Under the pieces are notes generated by a model. It ran no database searches. It was not told the DNA's origin and saw only the letters and a list, made by a program, of their open reading frames with translations. Shown here piece by piece: positions 7,974-15,430 of a DNA stretch of 64,000 nucleotides (within the stretch, counting starts at the first letter, position 1; each line of letters begins with the position of its first letter). The stretch covers positions 1,429,372 through 1,493,371 of the forward strand of contig NZ_DS999213.1 of assembly GCF_000156335.1 (NCBI RefSeq), given 5' to 3'. Source of the stretch: Roseobacter sp. GAI101 (GTDB lineage Bacteria; Pseudomonadota; Alphaproteobacteria; Rhodobacterales; Rhodobacteraceae). A program made the translations under genes and the position numbers.

Positions 7974-9308
7974 ATGAAAAACTGGCTCCGCAAACATCCT
8001 CAGGTCCGCACGATCCGTGTGGCCGCCGCCGACCTTAACGGTCAGGCCCGTGGCAAACGCATACCGACGCGTTTTGCCGACAAGATCGTCGAAGACGGCA
8101 CCCGCTTTCCAATGTCCGTGCTTAATCTGGATATCTGGGGCGAAGATATCGACGACAGCCCGCTGGTGTTCGAATCCGGCGATGCCGATGGTGTTTTGTA
8201 CCCGACCGAACGCGGCTTTCTGCCGATGCCGTGGCTTGATGCGCCGTCGGCCCTACTGCCGATCTGGATGTTCCACGAGGATGGCCGCCCCTATGCCGGG
8301 GACCCCCGCCATGCACTGCGCGCCGTCGTGGAACGCTACAAGGATCGCGGCCTGACACCCGTCTGCGCGGTCGAGCTTGAATTCTTTCTGATTGACGATT
8401 CGGGACGCAAACTGCAGGTGCCTCTGTCACCGCGCTCCGGCAAACGGCGCAAGGCCGCAGAAACCCTGTCGATCCGCGCGCTGGACCAATTCGACGAATT
8501 CTTCACCGACCTCTACGACGCCTGCGAGGAAATGGACATTCCCGCCGACACCGCCATTTCCGAGGCAGGGCTGGGCCAGTTCGAGATAAACCTGATGCAC
8601 TGCGACGACGCCCTGCGCGCCGCCGATGATGCGTGGTTCTTCAAGATGCTGGTCAAGGGCCTTGCGCGGCGGCACGGCTTTGCCGCCAGCTTCATGGCGA
8701 AGCCCTACGAAGATTATCCGGGGTCCGGCCTGCACACGCATTTTTCGGTGCTCGACAAGAACGGCAACAACATCTTTGACGATGGCGGCCCCGACGGAAC
8801 CGCCATCATGCGTCACGCCATTGCAGGCTGCATGAACGCGATGGCCGGATCGGCGCTGGTGTTTGCGCCCCACGCCAACAGCTTTGACCGGATGGTTCCG
8901 GGGGCCCATGCGCCCACAGGTATTTCCTGGGCCTATGAAAACCGCACCTCGTCCATTCGCGTGCCCTCGGGCAGCCACAAGGCGCGGCGGATCGAACACC
9001 GTGTATCCGGCGGCGACGTGAACCCCTATCTAATGCTGGCCGCCGTTCTGGGTGCCGCGATGAACGGGATCGAAGACGCCATTGACCCGCCGCCCCCGAT
9101 TACCGGCAACGCTTATGCAGCCGACCTGCCCCAAATCCCCGGTGACTGGAAAAGCGCGATCGACCTGTTCGAGACCTCGCCGGACGTCGCCCGCATCTTT
9201 GCCCCCGAAATGGTACGTAATCTGGTCCTGACCAAGCGTCAGGAACTGCATTACATGCAGGAACTTACGCCCCAAGAGCAGGTCGAAATCTATCTGGACA
9301 CGGTGTAA
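7974..9308 (+). CDS. Glutamine synthetase-like gamma-glutamyl-amide ligase (first copy)
   Basis: This 444-residue protein of the type I glutamine synthetase superfamily resembles PuuA and other gamma-glutamylamine ligases rather than GlnA. Visible active-site blocks are ELEFFLID, EAGLGQFEINL (metal ligands), FMAKPYEDYPGSGLHTHFSV (His for ATP/metal) and ENRTSSIRVP (Arg for glutamate/phosphate). The ATG at 7974 was chosen because the upstream 25 codons do not resemble the family. It probably joins glutamate to an amine carried in by the upstream importer. It is followed 4 bases later by an amidotransferase and then by a second ligase. Confidence 0.85.
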   Translation: MKNWLRKHPQVRTIRVAAADLNGQARGKRIPTRFADKIVEDGTRFPMSVLNLDIWGEDIDDSPLVFESGDADGVLYPTERGFLPMPWLDAPSALLPIWMFHEDGRPYAGDPRHALRAVVERYKDRGLTPVCAVELEFFLIDDSGRKLQVPLSPRSGKRRKAAETLSIRALDQFDEFFTDLYDACEEMDIPADTAISEAGLGQFEINLMHCDDALRAADDAWFFKMLVKGLARRHGFAASFMAKPYEDYPGSGLHTHFSVLDKNGNNIFDDGGPDGTAIMRHAIAGCMNAMAGSALVFAPHANSFDRMVPGAHAPTGISWAYENRTSSIRVPSGSHKARRIEHRVSGGDVNPYLMLAAVLGAAMNGIEDAIDPPPPITGNAYAADLPQIPGDWKSAIDLFETSPDVARIFAPEMVRNLVLTKRQELHYMQELTPQEQVEIYLDTV

Positions 9309-9312
9309 TTCC

Positions 9313-9993
9313 ATGAAAATCGGTATCCTTCAGACCGGCCATTCGCCCGACAACATGAAAGACCAGCTTGGCGATTATGGTGAGATGTTCACCAAATTGC
9401 TGGGCGGGCACGGCTTTGACTTCAAAATCTGGTCTGTCGTGGATGGTGATTTCCCGGCGTCCGCGGTGGATGCCGACGGGTGGCTGATCACCGGTTCCAA
9501 ACACGGTGCCTACGAGGATCACGACTGGATTCCCCCGCTCGAAGACCTGATCCGCGCCATTCGCGAGACCGGCCGCCCGTTGGTGGGAATATGCTTTGGC
9601 CACCAGATCATCGCGCAGGCACTTGGTGGGACGGTCGAAAAGTTCAGCGGCGGCTGGTCTGTGGGCCGCACGGAGTACACCGTCAACGGCCAGCCGATGG
9701 CATTGAACGCATGGCATCAGGATCAGGTCACTGCCATCCCCAGTTCCGCAACCGTAGTGGGATCATCCGATTTCTGCGCCAATGCGGCGCTGCTGTATGA
9801 TGATCAGATCTGGACGATCCAGCCACATCCCGAATTTGGCAGCGACTTTATCGACGGGCTGATCCGAACCCGCGGCAAAGGCGTGGTGCCGGATCACCAG
9901 CTTGAGGCCGCGTCGGCCTTGCTGGAAAAGCCCACAAACAACGCCGATATCGCAACCCATATTGCCGATTTCTTCAAGAAAGAGAGACCCTGA
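9313..9993 (+). CDS. Class I glutamine amidotransferase-like hydrolase
   Basis: This 226-residue stand-alone class I amidotransferase domain has the nucleophile elbow GICFGHQIIAQALGG (catalytic Cys), the late His in IQPHPEFG and the following Glu. It has no synthase partner domain. Lying between two gamma-glutamyl ligases, it most plausibly hydrolyses a gamma-glutamyl amide, the PuuD role, releasing glutamate. It is more like the GMP-synthase-type subgroup than classic PuuD, so the exact substrate is open. Its stop overlaps the ATG of the next ligase (TGATG). Confidence 0.82.
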   Translation: MKIGILQTGHSPDNMKDQLGDYGEMFTKLLGGHGFDFKIWSVVDGDFPASAVDADGWLITGSKHGAYEDHDWIPPLEDLIRAIRETGRPLVGICFGHQIIAQALGGTVEKFSGGWSVGRTEYTVNGQPMALNAWHQDQVTAIPSSATVVGSSDFCANAALLYDDQIWTIQPHPEFGSDFIDGLIRTRGKGVVPDHQLEAASALLEKPTNNADIATHIADFFKKERP

Positions 9994-11351
9994 TGTCCGA
10001 CTGGATTGACACCTTACCCGACTCTGCCCGCGCATACCTGGATGGCAAACGCCTGGACGAAGTCGAATGCATCATTCCGGACCTGCCCGGGATCGCCCGG
10101 GGCAAGGCCGTGCCTGCCACCAAGTTCATGCGGCAGGAATATTTCCACCTGCCCGACAGCATCTTTTACCAGACGATTACAGGTGAATGGGGCGAAGCGG
10201 CCGGTGCAGAAGGCTTTATCGAAAAGGACATGATCCTGCGCCCCGACATGTCTACGGCGACGGCCGCCCCCTGGACCGGCGACTGGACGCTGCAAGTGAT
10301 CCATGACGCCTATGACCGCAATGGCGAGGTGGTTGAATATTCGCCGCGCAACGTTCTGAAACGTGTGGTCGAACTTTATCGCAAGCAAGGCTGGGAACCC
10401 GTTGTCGCCCCCGAGATGGAATTCTTTCTTGTCGCGCGCAATCTTGACCCTGCCCACGAGATCAAGCCGATGATGGGCCGGTCGGGGCGGCCTGCCGCTG
10501 CACGTCAGGCCTATTCGATGACCGCGGTCGATGAATTCGGCCCGGTGATCGACGACATCTATGATTTCGCCGAAGCCCAAGGCTTCGAGATTGACGGCAT
10601 CACGCAGGAAGGCGGCGCGGGCCAGCTTGAGATCAACCTGATCCACGGCGATCCGGTGCGTCTGGCCGATGAGGTGTTCTATTTCAAACGTCTGATCCGC
10701 GAAGCCGCCCTGCGCCACGATTGCTATGCCACCTTCATGGCCAAGCCGATCGAGGATGAACCCGGCAGCGCCATGCACATGCACCATTCGGTTCTGGATG
10801 CCAAAACCGGTAAGAACATATTCTCGGGACCGGAGGAGGAAGAAACCGACGAGTTCTTCCACTTTATCGCCGGTCTTCAGAACCATATGCCCGATGCGCT
10901 GGCGGTTCTGGCACCCTATGTGAACAGCTACCGCCGCTATGTGAAAGACCACGCCGCCCCCATTAACCTTGAATGGGGCCGCGACAACCGCACAACGGGC
11001 ATTCGTGTACCGCTGTCGGGGCCCTCCTCTCGGCGGGTGGAAAACCGTCTGGCAGGGATGGATTGCAACCCCTATCTGGGCATCGCGGCATCTCTGGCCT
11101 GCGGATACCTTGGCCTGATGGAAAAGAAACAGCCGAAACCGGAATTCAAGGGCGATGCCTATGTCGGCGAAGGCGATATCCCCCGCGTTCTGGGTGAAGC
11201 GTTGGACCTGTTCGAGGAAGCGACCGAGATGCACAAGGTTCTGGGGCCGGAATTTGCCCGCGTCTATGCCATCGTGAAACGTGCCGAATATGACGAGTTC
11301 TTGCAGGTCATATCCCCTTGGGAACGCGAGCATCTTTTGATGAACGTTTAA
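9993..11351 (+). CDS. Glutamine synthetase-like gamma-glutamyl-amide ligase (second copy)
   Basis: This second GlnA-superfamily ligase (452 residues) shows EMEFFLVA, EGGAGQLEINL, FMAKPIEDEPGSAMHMHHSV and DNRTTGIRVP. It has the PuuA-like start (LDEVECIIPDLPGIARGKAVP). It is clearly diverged from the copy at 7974, so the two likely differ in substrate or form a mixed complex. The start overlaps the previous stop, showing tight coupling. A dispersed hairpin repeat lies just after the stop and may act as a terminator or processing site before the oxidase gene. Confidence 0.87.
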   Translation: MSDWIDTLPDSARAYLDGKRLDEVECIIPDLPGIARGKAVPATKFMRQEYFHLPDSIFYQTITGEWGEAAGAEGFIEKDMILRPDMSTATAAPWTGDWTLQVIHDAYDRNGEVVEYSPRNVLKRVVELYRKQGWEPVVAPEMEFFLVARNLDPAHEIKPMMGRSGRPAAARQAYSMTAVDEFGPVIDDIYDFAEAQGFEIDGITQEGGAGQLEINLIHGDPVRLADEVFYFKRLIREAALRHDCYATFMAKPIEDEPGSAMHMHHSVLDAKTGKNIFSGPEEEETDEFFHFIAGLQNHMPDALAVLAPYVNSYRRYVKDHAAPINLEWGRDNRTTGIRVPLSGPSSRRVENRLAGMDCNPYLGIAASLACGYLGLMEKKQPKPEFKGDAYVGEGDIPRVLGEALDLFEEATEMHKVLGPEFARVYAIVKRAEYDEFLQVISPWEREHLLMNV

Positions 11352-11370
11352 ACGCGTTGCCGCGTCGGAT

Positions 11371-11401
11371 GCCTTCGGCGAGGATTTTAGACCATTTGGA
11401 A
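11371..11401 (+). repeat. Dispersed intergenic repeat, copy 1
   Basis: This 31-base element begins GCCTTCGGCGAGGATTTTAG and contains a GCC-TTC-GGC hairpin. It matches 30 of 31 bases of the copy on the minus strand at 56742-56712. It is related to the two elements at 14004 and 60835 when those are read on the minus strand. It lies 20 bases after the second ligase gene. Confidence 0.75.
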
Positions 11402-11424
11402 GCACGGACAGGAGCCTGGTTGCG

Positions 11425-12729
11425 ATGAACCTGCTTTACGCGAACGACAAGAACGGGGCCTATCCGGACAGTTGGTATGCCGCCACTGCGACACCCTTGG
11501 CGGCCTTTGCCCCTTTGAAGGGGGGCATGACGGCCGATGTTTGCGTTGTCGGCGCGGGATATACCGGGCTATCGGCAGCGCTGCATCTGGCCAAGGCCGG
11601 ACGGCGCGTGATCCTGCTTGAGGCGCAGCGAGTCGGCTTTGGCGCTTCGGGGCGTAATGGGGGTCAGCTGGGCAGTGGCCAACGGGTCGAACAGGACGGG
11701 CTGGAAAAGATGCTCGGGGCCGATCATGCCGCCAAACTTTGGCGCATGGGCGAAGAGGCCAAGGCGCTTGTCAAAGGCCTGATCGCCGAGCATCAGATAG
11801 ACTGCCATCTCAAGCCCGGTGTGGCCTGGACCGGGTCATCTGTCGGTGAGGTGCGCCATTTGCACGCCTATGCAGAGCATCTCCAGGCCCGCTATGGCTA
11901 TGACCAAATCACGACCCTGGACCGCGATCAGCTACAATCCGTCTGCCCGTCACCGGATTATAAGGGCGGCATTCTGGACAGGCATGCAGCCCATCTGCAT
12001 CCGCTGAACCTTGCGCTTGGCCTTGCACGCGCCGCAAAAGAGGCGGGCGTGCAGATTTTTGAACAATCCGCCGTGCATCATATCGAAGAAGGCCCCCAGG
12101 TCACCGTCCAGACAGACGGCGGGCGGGTCACGGCAGATCATGTCATTCTGGCCTGCAACGGGTATCTGGGCAATCTGAACCGCAAAGTCGCCGCCCGTGT
12201 CATGCCCATCAACAATTTCATCGCCGCGACCGAACCGTTGGGCGACCGGATCAAGGACGTGCTGCCGCAAGACGTGGCCGTGGCGGACAGCCGCTTTGTG
12301 GTGAATTATTTCAGGCTCAGCCATGATGGCCGGCTGCTGTTTGGCGGTGGTGAAAGCTATGGCTACCGCTTTCCCGCCGATATTGCCGACAAGGTGCGCG
12401 CACCCCTGTCCGTGGTGTTTCCCGATCTCAAGGACGTCCGCATCGACTATGCCTGGGGCGGAACATTGGCGATCACCTTGAAGCGCCTGCCCTATTTGGC
12501 CCGCCCGTCACGGAACATCCTTTCGGCATCCGGCTATTCCGGCCACGGGGTGGGTACCGCGACCCATGCGGGCCAACTGATGGCCCGCGCCATCCAGGGC
12601 GACACCGACGGCTTTGACGTCATGAGCACCATTCCCACGCATCCATTCCCCGGCGGCGCGGCCTTGCGGTCTCCTTTGCTGGCGCTGGCGATGAGCTGGT
12701 ACAGCCTGCGCGACCGTTTAGGTGTCTAG
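11425..12729 (+). CDS. FAD-dependent oxidoreductase, PuuB-like
   Basis: This 434-residue DAO-family flavoenzyme has the N-terminal FAD motif VVGAGYTGLSAALHLAKAG (about residues 36-54), then the E-ending strand VILLEAQRVGFGASGRNGGQ, typical of gamma-glutamylputrescine oxidase (PuuB/OrdL). The C-terminal ASGYSGHGVGTATHAGQL block is also family-typical. The expected reaction is oxidative deamination of the gamma-glutamylated amine made by the upstream ligases, giving an aldehyde, ammonia and H2O2. No aldehyde dehydrogenase (PuuC) is present nearby, so the next step must be encoded elsewhere or replaced. Confidence 0.88.
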   Translation: MNLLYANDKNGAYPDSWYAATATPLAAFAPLKGGMTADVCVVGAGYTGLSAALHLAKAGRRVILLEAQRVGFGASGRNGGQLGSGQRVEQDGLEKMLGADHAAKLWRMGEEAKALVKGLIAEHQIDCHLKPGVAWTGSSVGEVRHLHAYAEHLQARYGYDQITTLDRDQLQSVCPSPDYKGGILDRHAAHLHPLNLALGLARAAKEAGVQIFEQSAVHHIEEGPQVTVQTDGGRVTADHVILACNGYLGNLNRKVAARVMPINNFIAATEPLGDRIKDVLPQDVAVADSRFVVNYFRLSHDGRLLFGGGESYGYRFPADIADKVRAPLSVVFPDLKDVRIDYAWGGTLAITLKRLPYLARPSRNILSASGYSGHGVGTATHAGQLMARAIQGDTDGFDVMSTIPTHPFPGGAALRSPLLALAMSWYSLRDRLGV

Positions 12730-12823
12730 TCACAAAAGATTAATCTGAAATCGACGAAAAGGCCTTGGTGCATCAAGATGCCTGTTTTACCATTCTGAAA
12801 AGTAATATTCAGGATTTTGAAAT

Positions 12824-14002
12824 ATGACGCTGCCAGACATGCACCGCGCCGAAGCGATCCCCGAAGCCGCACGCAGCGAGATAGAGCGTCTTTTGCAGAC
12901 CGGCGATCTGTTTCGCTACACGGCCGCGTCGGACGCCCCCGTTTCCCTGCTCGAGGCCGAGTTCGCCCAGATGATGGGCAGCCGCTACGCGCTTGCGGTG
13001 TCTTCCTGCTCGGCCGCGCTGTTTTTGTCGCTGTTGGCGCTGGACCTGCCCAAGGATGCGCGTGTCCTGATCCCCGGCTTTACCTTTGCGGCCGTCCCGT
13101 CCTCCGTGCTGCATGCCAATTGCCAGCCGGTCCTGTGCGAGGTCGGCGATAATTACCGCATCGACATGGATGATTTCGCGGCAAAACTGACCGACGTGAA
13201 TGCGGTGATCATCAGCCACATGCGCGGCCACACGTCAGATATGGACGCGATCATGGCGCTGTGTGACGCCGCCGACATCCCCGTCATCGAAGATGCAGCA
13301 CATTCGCTGGGCACGCTTTGGCATGACAGGAAAATCGGGACGATCGGCAAAATTGGCTGTTTCAGCTTTCAGTCCTACAAAATGGTCAACGCGGGCGAAG
13401 GCGGCATATTGATCACCGATGACGCAGATCTGGTGGCGCGCGCAATCATCATGTCCGGGGCCTATGAACATAACTGGAAAAAGCACCCCGGCGTCGCCGA
13501 GGCGTGCGCCCGATGGCAGAATAAACTGCCGCTCTACAACCTACGCCTCAACAACCTGTCCGCCGCCCTCGTTCGCCCCCAACTGGCCGAACTGCCGCGC
13601 CGTGTGGCAGATGGCCTACGCAACCATGATTATGTCGCGGCGCGTCTGAACGCCTCTGCCTATATCAATGTTCCGGCACCTCTGGGCCCCGAAACCCGTG
13701 CGCCGGACTCGATCCAGTTCAACACAGTCGGTCTCGATGACGATGCCATCCGCGCTTTCGCTGCAGCCAGCGCTGCCGCAGGCGTCAAGGTGCAGGTCTT
13801 TGGCCAAAGCGCCGACAATGCCCGCGCATTCTGGAACTGGCAATTCATCAAGGATCTGCCAGAGCTTCCGCAAACCCGCAAAATGCTTATGTCAGCCTGC
13901 GATGTCCGCCTTCCGGTCCACTTGAAGATCGACGACTTGGACGCCGTCGTAGATGTCCTGCTGGGGGCCATCGCGGCCGTGACCAACGCCGAAGCGGCCT
14001 AG
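12824..14002 (+). CDS. DegT/DnrJ/EryC1/StrS-family PLP aminotransferase
   Basis: This 392-residue PLP enzyme shows ALAVSSCSAALFLSLLAL near the start, VIEDAAHSLGTLWHD (PLP-ring contact Asp), and FSFQSYKMVNAGEGGILIT with the Schiff-base lysine in SYKMVNAGEGG. This family usually transaminates keto-sugars, but no sugar pathway lies here. It ends a run of amine-catabolic genes, 94 bases after the oxidase, so it may transfer the amino group of an amine or aldehyde intermediate. Exact substrate unknown. Two downstream elements (repeat and hairpin) mark the end of this transcription unit. Confidence 0.85.
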   Translation: MTLPDMHRAEAIPEAARSEIERLLQTGDLFRYTAASDAPVSLLEAEFAQMMGSRYALAVSSCSAALFLSLLALDLPKDARVLIPGFTFAAVPSSVLHANCQPVLCEVGDNYRIDMDDFAAKLTDVNAVIISHMRGHTSDMDAIMALCDAADIPVIEDAAHSLGTLWHDRKIGTIGKIGCFSFQSYKMVNAGEGGILITDDADLVARAIIMSGAYEHNWKKHPGVAEACARWQNKLPLYNLRLNNLSAALVRPQLAELPRRVADGLRNHDYVAARLNASAYINVPAPLGPETRAPDSIQFNTVGLDDDAIRAFAAASAAAGVKVQVFGQSADNARAFWNWQFIKDLPELPQTRKMLMSACDVRLPVHLKIDDLDAVVDVLLGAIAAVTNAEAA

Positions 14003-14003
14003 A

Positions 14004-14041
14004 CCCCGCTTCATTTTGCCAGATAAACTCCCGCCGGAGGC
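14004..14041 (+). repeat. Dispersed intergenic repeat, copy 2
   Basis: This 38-base element starts CCCCGCTTCATTTTGCC immediately after a stop codon and ends in the GCC-GGA-GGC hairpin. It matches 34 of 38 bases at 60835-60872, where the copy also directly follows a stop codon (ppk1). Reversed, it aligns with the GCCTTCGGCGAG-type copies at 11371 and 56742. Confidence 0.75.
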
Positions 14042-14061
14042 ATCCGTCCAATGCAAATGAA

Positions 14062-14083
14062 CCCACCCTGCGCAGGGGTGGGC
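14062..14083. terminator. Bidirectional hairpin between the aminotransferase and phaR
   Basis: CCCACCCTGC and GCAGGGGTGGG form a near-perfect long stem. It lies between two genes that converge (aminotransferase on plus, phaR on minus) and probably ends transcription from either side. There is no clear T-run. Confidence 0.5.
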
Positions 14084-14149
14084 TCACGTCTGATCATGTC
14101 CAAAAAAGCCGTCGCGCATCAGCGCGTCCGCCGGGTCAATGCCAGCGGA

Positions 14150-14713
14150 TCATTTCAACTTTGAAAGCTTGTCCTGAAGATCAGCCAACTGCTGTTTGAT
14201 CGCCTCCAGGCTTTCGCCCTGCTCGGCCTTGGCCGGCTTGCTCTTCTCCGGCGTGGGAATTCCCGGCCAGGCTGTCGGAATTTTTCCGGTCATCGCTTTC
14301 ATGAAGGCTTCTTGCTGCGCCTGCATCACTTCAAATCCCGGCATCTTCGACATCGGGTTGATCGTATTGATATTCTCAAGCACGCGGGACTGGCCGTCGC
14401 GCAGCATGTCGAATGACGCCTGCAAGAACTGCGGCACGACACTGGTGCCCGGTGACATATAGCTGCGGACCAGATCGTTCAGCACGTCCACCGGCAAGAC
14501 GGATTCACCGCGGCTTTCATGCTCGGCGATGATCTGCAACAAATACTGGCGGGTCAGATCATCGCCGGATTTCAGGTCGACGATCTGGACTTCGCGGCCA
14601 TCACGAATGAACCCCGATATGTCCTCAAGCGTGACGTAATCGCTCGTCTCTGTATTATAAAGACGCCGGCTTGCGTATCGCTTGATAAGCAGAGGCTTGT
14701 TTGTGTCGGCCAC
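14150..14713 (-). CDS. phaR: PhaR, polyhydroxyalkanoate synthesis repressor
   Basis: PhaR (187 residues) binds both DNA and PHB granules and represses phaP and itself when no polymer is present. The conserved DNA/PHB-accumulation domain is at the start (KPLLIKRYASRRLYNTETSDYVTLEDI), followed by the ILQIIAEHES block. A helical tail ends in a leucine-rich coiled coil (LEAIKQQLADLQDKLSKLK). The GTG at 14713 was chosen because GGAAGGA lies about 7 bases upstream and the family begins at this point; an upstream ATG (14743) is possible. A CTGC-N3-GCAG site just upstream suggests autorepression. Confidence 0.93.
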   Translation of the reverse strand: MADTNKPLLIKRYASRRLYNTETSDYVTLEDISGFIRDGREVQIVDLKSGDDLTRQYLLQIIAEHESRGESVLPVDVLNDLVRSYMSPGTSVVPQFLQASFDMLRDGQSRVLENINTINPMSKMPGFEVMQAQQEAFMKAMTGKIPTAWPGIPTPEKSKPAKAEQGESLEAIKQQLADLQDKLSKLK

Positions 14714-14737
14714 GGTGGATCCTTCCCAAGTTGCGTG

Positions 14738-14748
14738 CTGCATTGCAG
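14738..14748. promoter_or_regulatory. PhaR-like operator upstream of phaR
   Basis: The sequence CTGCATTGCAG (CTGC, three bases, GCAG) lies about 25 bases upstream of the phaR GTG start. TGC-rich sites of this form are known PhaR targets in Paracoccus and Rhodobacter. Its position fits negative autoregulation. Confidence 0.55.
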
Positions 14749-14786
14749 CTTACGGCAGCTAAATTGAAAAAGAAAGAGAACACAAG

Positions 14787-14814
14787 GAAAGGGCAGGCTT
14801 TTGCAAGCCCGCCC
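14787..14814 (-). terminator. Rho-independent terminator of phaP
   Basis: On the minus strand GGGCGGGCTT, a GCAA loop, then AAGCCTGCCC form a 10-bp stem with one G-T pair, followed by TTTCC. It starts about 30 bases after the phaP stop and separates phaP from phaR. Confidence 0.7.
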
Positions 14815-14846
14815 CCACTCATGAAAATCTTGGAACCGGTGGCGAA

Positions 14847-15290
14847 TTACTTCGCTGCGGCTTTCTTTGTTGCCGCTGTCGCGTCGGCTGTTGCCTTCTT
14901 AACGGCAGCTGTCGCTTCTTCGGACATGTCTTTTCCGGCAGCCATCATCAGCTCGACCGTGTCCATCTGGACCTTTTTCGCGATCTCGGCGAAGGCTGCC
15001 ATGTGCTCGGCTGCGACTTCAGCAGAGGACGAAGCGAAATCTGTCATCGCTTTCGCGTAGTCAGCTGGCTCGGTCTTGGCTTTTGTCATTTCTGTCAGCT
15101 TGGCAAGCGTATCTTTCTGCCACTTCGTGGAAACCTCGGCGGATTTCTCGGCAGCTGTCAACGCAACGCCGGACAGCTTTTCGTTCAGCGAAGCAGTTGT
15201 CTTGAACGCATCGTTCATTGCCGTTGTGTCAACTGGGAATGCGCCCATGACGTCTTTCATCATTGCGGCGATATCAGGAGTCTTTGTCAT
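14847..15290 (-). CDS. phaP: PhaP, phasin
   Basis: This 147-residue phasin coats PHB granules, controlling their number and size. It has the phasin-type amphipathic helical sequence (LNEKLSGVALTAAEKSAEVSTKW) and a long Ala/Lys-rich end (ATAAVKKATADATAATKKAAAK). There is no signal peptide. The ATG at 15290 was chosen for its AAGGA ribosome binding site and because upstream codons overlap the operator region. Its promoter carries a perfect PhaR-like inverted repeat, and a terminator follows the gene. High expression when PHB accumulates is expected. Confidence 0.9.
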   Translation of the reverse strand: MTKTPDIAAMMKDVMGAFPVDTTAMNDAFKTTASLNEKLSGVALTAAEKSAEVSTKWQKDTLAKLTEMTKAKTEPADYAKAMTDFASSSAEVAAEHMAAFAEIAKKVQMDTVELMMAAGKDMSEEATAAVKKATADATAATKKAAAK

Positions 15291-15346
15291 AGTAATATTC
15301 CTTTTACAGTGTTGAGCGGTCGACCCGCTGTGATCGGTATGAACAC

Positions 15347-15399
15347 TATATAGATGCTGCAGTGCGGCATTGCAAGGATTTTTCTGCACTGCAGCATCT
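15347..15399 (-). promoter_or_regulatory. phaP promoter with paired PhaR-like operators
   Basis: A perfect 14-base inverted repeat is present: AGATGCTGCAGTGC (15352-15365) and GCACTGCAGCATCT (15386-15399), separated by 20 bases. On the minus strand a -35-like TTGCAA (15375-15370) and a -10-like TATATA (15352-15347) are 17 bases apart. One operator half lies within the promoter spacer and the other just upstream, which fits repression of phaP by PhaR. Confidence 0.7.
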
Positions 15400-15430
15400 C
15401 TCTATCACCCACAAAGAAAGCACAATCAGA

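Noticed and set aside
4552-14002. N-methylglutamate or ethanolamine pathway
   Set aside because: The marker genes (mgs/mgd, eut) are absent; only a general gamma-glutamyl amine route is supported.
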